Positions 27,190 to 34,394 of a DNA stretch of 64,000 bases are shown here, piece by piece. The notes beneath the pieces are model-generated. The model did no database searches. It saw nothing but the letters and a program-made list of their open reading frames with translations, and was not told the origin of the DNA. Source of the stretch: an uncultured Bryobacterales bacterium (GTDB taxonomy: Bacteria; Acidobacteriota; Terriglobia; Bryobacterales; Bryobacteraceae); the NCBI GenBank assembly GCA_937959285.1, contig CALGAR010000003.1, positions 1 to 64,000 on the forward strand, read 5' to 3'. The position numbers and the translations under genes were made by a program. Each line of letters starts with the position of its first letter. Position 1 is the first letter of the stretch.

Positions 27190-28059
27190 CTACGGCAATT
27201 TCTGCCGGAACGCGTCCATCATCGCCGACGCGACTTGCCTTCCGCGTTCGTAGGCTTCCTCGTACGCTGCGCGCCGTTCGGCTCGAGTTAAGTGATAGCC
27301 AATGCGGTACAGCCGGTCGAGAGAAATACCGACAACCCAGGTTCCCGCATAGGCGATCGCCGCTTTAGGAATGAGTCCTCCACCGAGCGGAATCTTTCCG
27401 GCAAGCTGACGCGCGACAGAACGCCAGCCGAATGCTCCAGCAATCAGCGAAGCGATCTCCGTCCTCTGCTCCCGGAAACCGATATCACGATCGCTTGCGG
27501 CGCTCAAGAGAAAGGCCATTCGGATCTGATTGGCCGTCAGAACCGTGGTGTCGGAGGCAAACTCTCCCGCCGCCCAGGGGAGGGACAAGCCGGGAACGAT
27601 ATTCGGAAGGGCCGTCGCCAGGGAAAACATCGCGTTCTCCCTCGAGACCGCCGAAATCACGCGCGATGTCACCTCTTGACGAAACGGGGGAAAACGCCGG
27701 GCAAGGGACAGGCTGAGGTCGTTGCGTTCGTCCAAAACTTCCCGAACAGTTCTGACCGGATCGTCTTCATAGAAGGTGAAAGAATTCGAGGTGGCGAGTG
27801 GCAGACCCTCTTCCACCACCATCAGGTCGAACTGCCCGTACTCGTCGGGATCACTGACCCGATGCAAAATGCTGACGGCTTCCAGTCTTCGTTCGTTCGA
27901 CACCGAATGCGTGGAGAAAAAATCCTCCATCGCCTCGAATGCCTCGCGGGTCGAGGCCATCAGGCCGATCGACACGGGCCGCAGGGCTGCCTCTCTCACC
28001 TCCTGCGGGTTCAGCGATGCAATCGCGGAACGAATCTCAGACAAAATATTACGCGCCAT
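27190..28059 (-). CDS. DUF697-like membrane protein
   Basis: About 289 residues. The ATG at 28059 is preferred over an upstream in-frame start at 28113 because AGAGG sits just before it; it overlaps the upstream gene by 11 bp. The C-terminal half has two hydrophobic segments with the DUF697 pattern: ALPNIVPGLSLPWAAGEFA, LTANQIRMAFLLSAA and IPKAAIAYAGTWVVG. DUF697 occurs in YcjF-type and GTPase-linked membrane proteins; no GTPase motifs remain here. The N-terminal 150 residues are unrecognised. Confidence 0.6.
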   Translation of the reverse strand: MARNILSEIRSAIASLNPQEVREAALRPVSIGLMASTREAFEAMEDFFSTHSVSNERRLEAVSILHRVSDPDEYGQFDLMVVEEGLPLATSNSFTFYEDDPVRTVREVLDERNDLSLSLARRFPPFRQEVTSRVISAVSRENAMFSLATALPNIVPGLSLPWAAGEFASDTTVLTANQIRMAFLLSAASDRDIGFREQRTEIASLIAGAFGWRSVARQLAGKIPLGGGLIPKAAIAYAGTWVVGISLDRLYRIGYHLTRAERRAAYEEAYERGRQVASAMMDAFRQKLP

Positions 28060-29587
28060 TACCTCTTTCCTGCTCTGCGGCCGCCCATTGTGCGCTTCCG
28101 GCGCCGCGCACACGGTACAGTACTTTCAGCCGCCTTTGCCATTCTATGTTAAGTCCAACCCTCTCCACTTCGATTTCAGGCGACAGGTATCGGAGCACGT
28201 CCTGGGTTGTGGGATGGAAGCACATTGCCGGCGAAACCAGCAGCAGCCGGGGCGACTGTGTGGATAACGGGACACCCGGAAAGTAACCGCAAGCCGTGAA
28301 ATCTCCCCGCCTGGCATGCCAGTCCACCCGCATCCAATAGTCAAGAGCTTGCAGTGGAAGATGAGGATCCGCTGTGGTTTTCAGCTCCACAACCACCAGG
28401 CGCCCCTGCCGCTCAACTGCAAGCAAGTCGAGTACATCGCGATCGCCGCCGGCAAATGCCGGAACCTGCCCGTAGACGGGTGACGGCAGCAGAAACGGGT
28501 CAATCTCCACCAGGCTGGCGCGGACACTCGATTCCAGCCACGACTCCGGCTTCTTCAGAAAGATCGGATTTCGCCGGTCCGGCGCCTCCGCCGCACGCAG
28601 CCGGCCGATTTCAGCAGCAATCCGTTCCAGTTCTTTGAAGTTAGACGCGTCGGCAACAGTCTTAGTTTCCGCACCGAACACAACCTTGCCTTCGCGATAA
28701 ACGGCAAAGGTGAGCCCTCGAACACGAAAGTGAAGGGTTCCGTCGTTGGCTGGGATGACTTCGACGTGCTCGAGTTTTTGCAGGTGCTCTACAAGAGGAT
28801 CGTCCAGGCCATCCGAACGCCGCCACGGAGGCAGCGAGGTTTGCAGGTTTCCACAATCGGCGAGATCCGCCACTTCCTCGAAACCGTCTTCGTCGTAAAG
28901 AAACAGGAGATACCGTGCAGCGTCCGGATTCAGCAGACGCATCCGCAGCGCTGTTGTCAGATGCTGGTTTCTCGGTACAAAGACAGCGAGCCCTCCTACG
29001 CATAACCTCGGTTCCCGACGGCGCAAATATTCGAGCCAGATGAGTCCGAAAGTAAGGCAACCCGAGGGCTCGGAATGGTCGGGCGGAGATGCGATTGCTG
29101 CCCACGCGGAAGTCCCCTTACGGAGCATTGCCCTCGGATATGCGGGCGACAGGGAATGCTGCAAATCCGGCTCGGTGCTCAATTCTGCGAGTTGCCACCG
29201 TGGGAACTGGCGACGGAGAAAGCGGCGGAACTGCTCTCGGAAAGCCTGCCTGTAGCTGCGCTTGCCGGCCTCCTGACGGTCTGGACGCGCCAGGTCCACC
29301 AGAGACAGTTTTCCGGTGCGCCTTCCGAAACGTTCGAAAATGACGTCAATCCGCCCCGCCTTTTCTGAATCAAGGCGAATCAGTCGCCGCACGATGTTCC
29401 GGCTGGCATCCCATACTTGCAGCAACAGCCACGAGTGATGAATCTCCAGCGAAACCTGCCCAGGCGCCAGCGCAAACGGATCTTCTCCGGGCTCGATGAG
29501 GGTGGGATTTCTTGCGCTCGACAGGAAACGCTCGATGGCGGCCTTGAGTTCCTGCGGCTCGTGGCACGCGCTGATCTGCTCTCTCAT
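28049..29587 (-). CDS. PD-(D/E)XK nuclease-like protein of unknown function
   Basis: A 512-residue soluble protein from the ATG at 29587; an in-frame TTG lies three codons upstream. Near residue 385 it shows a restriction-endonuclease-fold motif: an acidic LDLLAV strand, then VVVELK (Glu-x-Lys) and QALDYWM as a later conserved helix, with an upstream Glu in PESWLESS. This matches the PD-(D/E)XK core as in NucS-like or DUF91-like proteins. The long N-terminal region (1-340) is unrecognised and rich in Arg. It is coupled to the DUF697-like gene and divergent from the YggS-type gene by about 44 bp. Confidence 0.6.
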   Translation of the reverse strand: MREQISACHEPQELKAAIERFLSSARNPTLIEPGEDPFALAPGQVSLEIHHSWLLLQVWDASRNIVRRLIRLDSEKAGRIDVIFERFGRRTGKLSLVDLARPDRQEAGKRSYRQAFREQFRRFLRRQFPRWQLAELSTEPDLQHSLSPAYPRAMLRKGTSAWAAIASPPDHSEPSGCLTFGLIWLEYLRRREPRLCVGGLAVFVPRNQHLTTALRMRLLNPDAARYLLFLYDEDGFEEVADLADCGNLQTSLPPWRRSDGLDDPLVEHLQKLEHVEVIPANDGTLHFRVRGLTFAVYREGKVVFGAETKTVADASNFKELERIAAEIGRLRAAEAPDRRNPIFLKKPESWLESSVRASLVEIDPFLLPSPVYGQVPAFAGGDRDVLDLLAVERQGRLVVVELKTTADPHLPLQALDYWMRVDWHARRGDFTACGYFPGVPLSTQSPRLLLVSPAMCFHPTTQDVLRYLSPEIEVERVGLNIEWQRRLKVLYRVRGAGSAQWAAAEQERGNGA

Positions 29588-29631
29588 GTCGCTCAAGTAA
29601 TAGTGCGCGTCAACCCCCTATAATTGCTTAC

Positions 29632-30291
29632 GTGCTTCAAGAACGATTACAGGAGGTCGAAGAGCGAATTCTGCGAGCGGCGGGCCGGGCAGGACGCAAG
29701 CGCGAAGAGATCACGCTCGTTGCTGTAACCAAAGTCTTTCCGGCGTCCGTGATTCACGAAGCTTACGCGCTGGGCATTCGCGACTTCGGGGAGAATTATG
29801 TCCAGGAATTCGAGAGGAAGGCGCCAGAGGTAGCAGCGCTCGCGAGCGCCCGATTTCACCTCATTGGCCATCTGCAATCGAATAAGGCAAAGAAAGCTGC
29901 TGCTCTTTTCCAGCTCATACACACTATCGATACGCCCAAACTGGCCCGGCGCCTGAATGAAGCGGGCGCTCGTCTCGACGTCTTCGTGGAAGTGAAGCTT
30001 TCCGAAGAAGAGGCCAAGAGCGGCGTCGCACCTGAGAATCTTCCCGAGCTGATCGAGGTAATCCGGGGATGTTCCAATCTCTGCCTTCGGGGACTCATGA
30101 CCATGCCCCCATGGAGCGAGAACGCGGAAGATTCGCGCCCGTACTTTCAACGCCTTCGGAAACTTGCAGACGAGCACAGGCTGTCCTGTCTTTCGATGGG
30201 CATGTCGAATGATTTCGAGGTAGCGATCGAAGAGGGAGCTACGCACATTCGAGTCGGGACAGCCCTGTTTGGACGCAGGAAGAAGATTTGA
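29632..30291 (+). CDS. YggS-type PLP homeostasis protein
   Basis: A 219-residue alanine-racemase-fold protein binding pyridoxal phosphate, with the cofactor lysine in VAVTKVFP (Lys34). FGENYVQE, HLIGHLQSNKAKKA, IHTIDTPKLA, GLMTMPPW and SMGMSNDFEVAIEEGATHIR are all canonical. The family keeps cellular PLP balance and has no known catalytic activity. The start is GTG. It overlaps the downstream glycosyltransferase by four bases. Confidence 0.95.
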   Translation: MLQERLQEVEERILRAAGRAGRKREEITLVAVTKVFPASVIHEAYALGIRDFGENYVQEFERKAPEVAALASARFHLIGHLQSNKAKKAAALFQLIHTIDTPKLARRLNEAGARLDVFVEVKLSEEEAKSGVAPENLPELIEVIRGCSNLCLRGLMTMPPWSENAEDSRPYFQRLRKLADEHRLSCLSMGMSNDFEVAIEEGATHIRVGTALFGRRKKI

Positions 30292-31436
30292 CCGTCGGAT
30301 TCTTCTCGCCCCTGCCACCCGCCAGGACAGGAGTGGCCGATTACTCGGCCGCTCTACTCGATGCCTTGAAACGGGAGGTGTCTGTTCGTATCCGCTCGCG
30401 TACCTGCGACGTTCCCTTGTACCACCTGGGCAATAACCGGCTGCATAACGAAATCTACTCGCTCGCGATTCAGAAGCCTGGCGTCGTGGTGTTGCACGAT
30501 GCCGTCCTGCATCACTTCCTGCTGGGGAGGCTGACGGAGGAGGAGTACGTTAAAGAGTTTGTTTACAACTACGGCTCCTGGAGTCTGCCGCTGGCTCGAA
30601 GCTTGTGGCGGGAGCGCGCGCGATCAGCCGCTGATCCGCGGTACTACGAGTACCCGATGCTTCGCCGTATCGCAGAATCCTCGATGGCGGTGATCGTTCA
30701 TAATCCAGCTGCTGCCTCCTCCGTTCGAAGACACGCGCCCAACGCCCGGGTCTATGAAGTTCCTCACCTGCTTCCCGAACCGGTCCGTCCCGGCGTGCAG
30801 GAAGTGGCAGCTATCCGGTCTTCGCTTGGAATACCCTCGAACGAGTTTCTCTTCGCAGTCTTTGGCCATTTACGGGAATCCAAGCGGCTATCCACGGTGT
30901 TGAGAGTGTTTCGACGGATGCGCCGGGAAGGGGAGAAGGTTGGGCTTCTGATCGCGGGCGACTTCGCTTCGACGGACCTGGAGCGATCCCTGGCTCCGTG
31001 GCTTTCCTCGCCTGGCATCTACCGAGTTGGATATACCCCAGACCGCCTTTTCTGGACTCTGGCTGCTGCCACAGACGCATGCATCAACTTACGGTATCCC
31101 ACAGCAGGCGAAACCAGCGGCATTACGATCCGTTTGATGGGAATTGGCAAGCCTGTGCTCCTGACATCGGCGGAGGAAAACTCGCGCTATCCGGAAGCGG
31201 CATGCATCCGTATTGATGCCGGATTAGCAGAAGAGGACATGCTGGCTACCTTTATGCGCTGGCTCTCCAGATTTCCGGCACACGCCCGAGAGATCGGGGC
31301 GCGCGCTCAAGAATACATTGCAGTCCACCATTCTCCTGCCGTGGCGGCTACCCGCTATGCCGAAGTGTTACGGAATGTGAACAGGGAGATGCCGGCAAGC
31401 GATCGCCAAAACGTCGCCATTAGCACTAGTTACTAA
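30288..31436 (+). CDS. Glycosyltransferase family 4
   Basis: A 382-residue GT-B enzyme. The N-terminal loop is FFSPLPPARTGVADYSAALL, and the C-terminal nucleotide-sugar domain has AVFGHLRESKRLSTVL and RYPTAGETSGITIRLMGIGKPV, a GT4-like signature. The donor is probably a nucleotide sugar; acceptor unknown. The TTG start overlaps the YggS stop (TTGA). It precedes the tRNA-Cys pair and the polysaccharide cluster, but the coupling to yggS suggests that it is not strictly part of the latter. Confidence 0.8.
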   Translation: MTVGFFSPLPPARTGVADYSAALLDALKREVSVRIRSRTCDVPLYHLGNNRLHNEIYSLAIQKPGVVVLHDAVLHHFLLGRLTEEEYVKEFVYNYGSWSLPLARSLWRERARSAADPRYYEYPMLRRIAESSMAVIVHNPAAASSVRRHAPNARVYEVPHLLPEPVRPGVQEVAAIRSSLGIPSNEFLFAVFGHLRESKRLSTVLRVFRRMRREGEKVGLLIAGDFASTDLERSLAPWLSSPGIYRVGYTPDRLFWTLAAATDACINLRYPTAGETSGITIRLMGIGKPVLLTSAEENSRYPEAACIRIDAGLAEEDMLATFMRWLSRFPAHAREIGARAQEYIAVHHSPAVAATRYAEVLRNVNREMPASDRQNVAISTSY

Positions 31437-31745
31437 ACTGCGCGCCGCTGTCCAGTTTTGTGCTAACTTCGCCCTTTTAATGACTGTTTTCGAAGCCAGC
31501 GTTTGAGATGTAGGGAACGCCGCAAAGAGATAGCAGACGTTATATCTAGAGGTAGTACTATACGGCCTATGCTAAGAATTGGCGCTCGCCCTATCTGTTG
31601 TGACTTATCGGGATTCGTCCCCCCCACTTACCTGCTCTCCTATCGAGAGCCAAACGGAGCCAGGAGCCGGTCCACTCCCCGAGCCGGACGCGGACCGGGC
31701 AATTGACGGATCGGTCCCAGCCGCGATAGCCTGAAACTGTTCAGT
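31437..31745. other. Intergenic region upstream of tRNA-Cys pair
   Basis: A 309-bp stretch without a gene I can support; the open frames here are short and unlike known proteins. The right end carries a weak promoter candidate for the tRNA genes. Confidence 0.6.
31702..31729 (+). promoter_or_regulatory. Possible promoter of the tRNA-Cys pair
   Basis: TTGACG at 31702-31707, a near-consensus -35, then 16 bases to GATAGC, a poor -10 (matches A, T, A). A start about seven bases further on would be just upstream of the first tRNA. The -35 match is good and the -10 is weak. Confidence 0.35.
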
Positions 31746-31819
<74 letters not shown>

Positions 31820-31867
31820 GCCTTCGCCTCCCAGGGGCAGGGTCGTTATCCTGAACCGCAATTCCGT

Positions 31868-31942
<75 letters not shown>

Positions 31943-32115
31943 ACGTATTGTTCCACCGCCGCCAGATCCTGGCTGTTTCCTTCCGGTCTCCGCTGGCCGC
32001 TCCAGATTTGCCGCCCCCCCGGAGCAAGCGCAGTTTGCCGTCCTCAGCCATCGCGTCGCCCCGGGACCGGGATCAGAGATGCAACTGAGGGAGAATGCTG
32101 CTCCTTCTGCTGCCG

Positions 32116-32565
32116 TCAGGGCGCAGCTACATTGCGATCTTCGACCGAGTCCGGCGCAGCAGCGGCACGCTTCTGAATAGCCGAGAGGTTGCGACTGAAC
32201 TTAGGAGCGTAGCAGCCGGCTTCATACTTAATTACAACCGGATCGTTAATACCTGTCGAGTTGTAATATTCCTTGATTCTATTTCGAAGACGTCTGGCTT
32301 GCACCCGTACAATCGTATCAAGCCTTGGGTCGAAGCTTGCCGGTTTTCCGAACACTTCAATTCCCAGGACATACTCCTTCAGGCTGGCGCTGTCCCCATT
32401 CAAAGCCCTATCGCAGGTGAAGAGGAACAACTGGCGCAGCCGTGGGGACTTGGAAATCTGCGGAGAGTTGAGAATGAGGCCAATCTGCCGGCGGATTTCA
32501 GCGGGGCTCGGTTGCGCGATAGCTTCGGGTATATGATCAGTCACTTGCAGCTCCAGTTCAGGCAT
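32116..32565 (-). CDS. Stand-alone winged-helix-like regulatory domain
   Basis: A 149-residue protein starting at ATG. Features: IRRQIGLILNSPQISKSPRL, LKEYVLGIEVFGKPASFDPR, DTIVRVQARRLRNRIKEYY, and a final KYEAGCYAPKF. These match the N-terminal domain that in acidobacterial proteins usually precedes TPR or beta-propeller sensor regions, where it is thought to bind DNA or act in signalling. Here nothing follows that domain, so it is either a small regulator or a remnant. It is divergent from the polysaccharide cluster. Confidence 0.55.
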   Translation of the reverse strand: MPELELQVTDHIPEAIAQPSPAEIRRQIGLILNSPQISKSPRLRQLFLFTCDRALNGDSASLKEYVLGIEVFGKPASFDPRLDTIVRVQARRLRNRIKEYYNSTGINDPVVIKYEAGCYAPKFSRNLSAIQKRAAAAPDSVEDRNVAAP

Positions 32566-32639
32566 GGCAATACACGGAAGTTCCGTTGCAACAGTCCTTA
32601 CAGCAACTGCTCGGTAATTCGATCTTGGTTGTTGACGTG

Positions 32640-32658
32640 AATCCGGCCCTGCCGGATT
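32640..32658. repeat. Perfect 8-bp hairpin followed by T-rich run
   Basis: AATCCGGC pairs with GCCGGATT across a CCT loop; on the plus strand a T-rich stretch follows at about 32663. It has the form of a Rho-independent terminator or attenuator on the plus strand, but no plus-strand gene ends just before it, so its role is unclear. Confidence 0.45.
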
Positions 32659-32772
32659 CTAGATTTTTCAATCTTCTTTTCCCCTTGAGTCTATCCTCAA
32701 CTGCACCACTTTTGATCCCTGTGCTTTCAATAGTAAGTACTAGTTGTACGCAAGATACTGATTAGGCTAAGT

Positions 32773-32785
32773 TGTCACGGTGACA
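32773..32785. promoter_or_regulatory. Palindrome TGTCAC-G-GTGACA
   Basis: A perfect 6-bp inverted repeat with a one-base centre, about 220 bp upstream of the RHH-like gene. Short symmetric sites like this are typical binding sites for dimeric regulators. No regulator can be named. Confidence 0.35.
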
Positions 32786-33007
32786 GGCGGACACTTCTAT
32801 TGACGGCTTCTTCCTCGATAGCCCAGACTTGAAAATGTTCTTGTGCAGTGCATCCCGAAGCTGAGATGTACTGATATGGCGGTAGCCTATCCGAGACGCG
32901 CTCCTTCGAGTTAGTTCCAATCATCTGGAAGTTGCGTCCCCTGCCACTCGCTCCGCCATGAGATTTCACCGCGAAATGAACGAGTGCAGTCGAAAGGCAC
33001 AGAGAGG

Positions 33008-33295
33008 ATGAAATCCGCCCGCCCACGCAGTCGTTTGATTAGTTTTCGGGTATCCCAGGACGAGTACGAAAACGTACGGAACGCAAGTATCCTGTTCCGG
33101 TCGCGCAGCCTGTCGGACTTCGCGCGCCTCGCACTTATGACGGTTGTCGGAGAGACGGTGCAAGCAGGCCGCCCCACCCGATTGCCACTGGAAGGCGAAG
33201 CCGCCTTCCGCCAGCTAAGCAGTGAAGTCCGTCACCTTGCTGGACTTGTGGAGGGTCTCGTACGTTCGGCCGGACCAAATCCAGACAAGGAATAG
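33008..33295 (+). CDS. Small ribbon-helix-helix-like protein
   Basis: A 95-residue protein. The stretch LISFRVSQDEYENVR followed by SRSLSDFARLAL reads as a beta-strand plus two helices, resembling the RHH DNA-binding fold seen in MobC and antitoxin-like proteins; the rest is a helical tail. The ATG at 33008 is preferred over a GTG at 32984, but its ribosome-binding site (AGAGAGG, close to the ATG) is not ideal. It lies at the head of the polysaccharide cluster and may regulate it. Confidence 0.5.
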   Translation: MKSARPRSRLISFRVSQDEYENVRNASILFRSRSLSDFARLALMTVVGETVQAGRPTRLPLEGEAAFRQLSSEVRHLAGLVEGLVRSAGPNPDKE

Positions 33296-33344
33296 CGGAG
33301 CCGCACTCTTGCCTGTTTTTGCGTGCTGATTGAAGGGAGTATCC

Positions 33345-33416
33345 ATGTCTCTTCCAAGCGCCTACCCAAACTCCTGGCTGAACAATCGGAGGGTCTTACC
33401 GTGTACGTACCACTGA
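33345..33416 (+). CDS. Possible 23-residue leader peptide
   Basis: An ATG with a strong Shine-Dalgarno (AAGGGAG, five bases upstream) opens a 23-codon frame ending at TGA 33414-33416. The peptide begins MSLPSAYPNSWLNN. It overlaps the GTG start of the Wza-like gene by 16 bp in another frame, the usual geometry for translational coupling. Evidence is only the ribosome-binding site and the overlap; it has no family match. Confidence 0.35.
   Translation: MSLPSAYPNSWLNNRRVLPCTYH
33388..33393 (+). promoter_or_regulatory. Shine-Dalgarno fixing the Wza-like start
   Basis: GGAGGG lies seven bases before GTG 33401. This start yields a protein beginning directly with a signal peptide, whereas an upstream in-frame GTG at 33323 has no Shine-Dalgarno and puts 26 extra residues before the hydrophobic core. 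Confidence 0.6.
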
Positions 33417-34381
33417 CACTTATCGCCATCGTCGCTTTTCCACTGACGCCGCTTGTCTCCTCGTTTGCGCTTGCGGCTCAGGAAGGACCGGTAGCGGTAG
33501 ATGCCAAAGCGCGCGGTCTCCACGTTCTCGGCCCTGGAGACCAGATCTCCATCCACGCCTTAAACGTCGAAGAAATCTCCAAGGACCCGGTTCGTATTGC
33601 CAGTGATGGGCACGTCAGCCTTCCTCTTGTGGGCCGCATCCAGGCGGCCGGGCTGACCGTGAAAGAGTTGGAGCAGGAGCTGCAGAAACGCCTCTCAAGC
33701 TTCGTCCGGGAACCGAGCGTCGCACTGAATCTTGTGGAAATGCAAAGCCAGCCTGTCTCTGTTCTCGGTGCGGTCAACAAACCGGGGATTGTGCAGGTGC
33801 AGGGCCGGAAGACCCTCTTTGAGGTTCTGTCAATGAGTGAAGGCTTACGTCCGGATGCAGGCCACAGCATCGTGATTACTCGCTCTCTGGAATGGGGCCC
33901 TCTCCCGCTGAAAGATGTTGTGAACGACATGGAGAGGAAGGTCAGTATCGGCAAAGTAAGTGTTCGCTCCATTATGGAGGCCAAAAATCCGGAGGAAAAC
34001 ATTCTGGTGCAGCCGCATGATGTGATTTCAGTGCCGCGCGCGGACATGATCTATGTGATCGGGGACGTACGTAAGCCAGGCGGCTTTGTTTTGAACGAAC
34101 ACGAAAGCTTGTCCGTTCTCCAGGCGCTCTCGCTTGCCGAAGGCATGCTGAGCACAGCGGCCTCCGACAAAGTGAGAATCCTTCGCAAGCAAGAAACGAC
34201 CAGCGCGCGTCAGGAGATCGCAATCAACATGAAGAAAATCATGGCGGGCAAGGCCAAGGACGTTCCGCTTCTCCCCGAAGATATCCTCTTCGTTCCAAAC
34301 AGTGCTGCAAGAAGCGCCTTTTATCGGGCGCTGGAAGGCGGTGTGCAGATAGGTACCGGTATTGCAATCTGGCGACGGTAG
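33401..34381 (+). CDS. Wza-like polysaccharide export channel protein
   Basis: About 326 residues. A signal peptide (YVPLTLIAIVAFPLTPLVSS) precedes a polysaccharide export domain (HVLGPGDQISIHALNVEE, PLVGRIQAAGLTVKELE) and two SLBB domains: VSVLGAVNKPGIVQVQG and YVIGDVRKPGGFVLNEHES. The family forms the outer-membrane export channel of Wzy-dependent capsule or exopolysaccharide systems. No lipobox cysteine is seen, so the mature protein may not be lipidated, unlike E. coli Wza. It is followed by the Wzc-like kinase with a 13-bp gap. Confidence 0.9.
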   Translation: MYVPLTLIAIVAFPLTPLVSSFALAAQEGPVAVDAKARGLHVLGPGDQISIHALNVEEISKDPVRIASDGHVSLPLVGRIQAAGLTVKELEQELQKRLSSFVREPSVALNLVEMQSQPVSVLGAVNKPGIVQVQGRKTLFEVLSMSEGLRPDAGHSIVITRSLEWGPLPLKDVVNDMERKVSIGKVSVRSIMEAKNPEENILVQPHDVISVPRADMIYVIGDVRKPGGFVLNEHESLSVLQALSLAEGMLSTAASDKVRILRKQETTSARQEIAINMKKIMAGKAKDVPLLPEDILFVPNSAARSAFYRALEGGVQIGTGIAIWRR

Positions 34382-34394
34382 GCAGGTCCAACAA

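Larger units (their letters stand above)
32566..33007. other. Intergenic control region before the polysaccharide cluster
   Basis: A 442-bp region between two candidate regulator genes transcribed away from each other. It is more AT-rich than its surroundings and contains two inverted repeats listed separately. The minus-strand frame at 32775-33026 is unlike any family I recognise and runs into the RHH gene; I do not support it. Confidence 0.5.

Noticed and set aside
32775..33026. An 83-codon minus-strand frame in the control region
   Set aside because: No recognisable fold or family, no good ribosome-binding site seen, overlaps the RHH-like gene.
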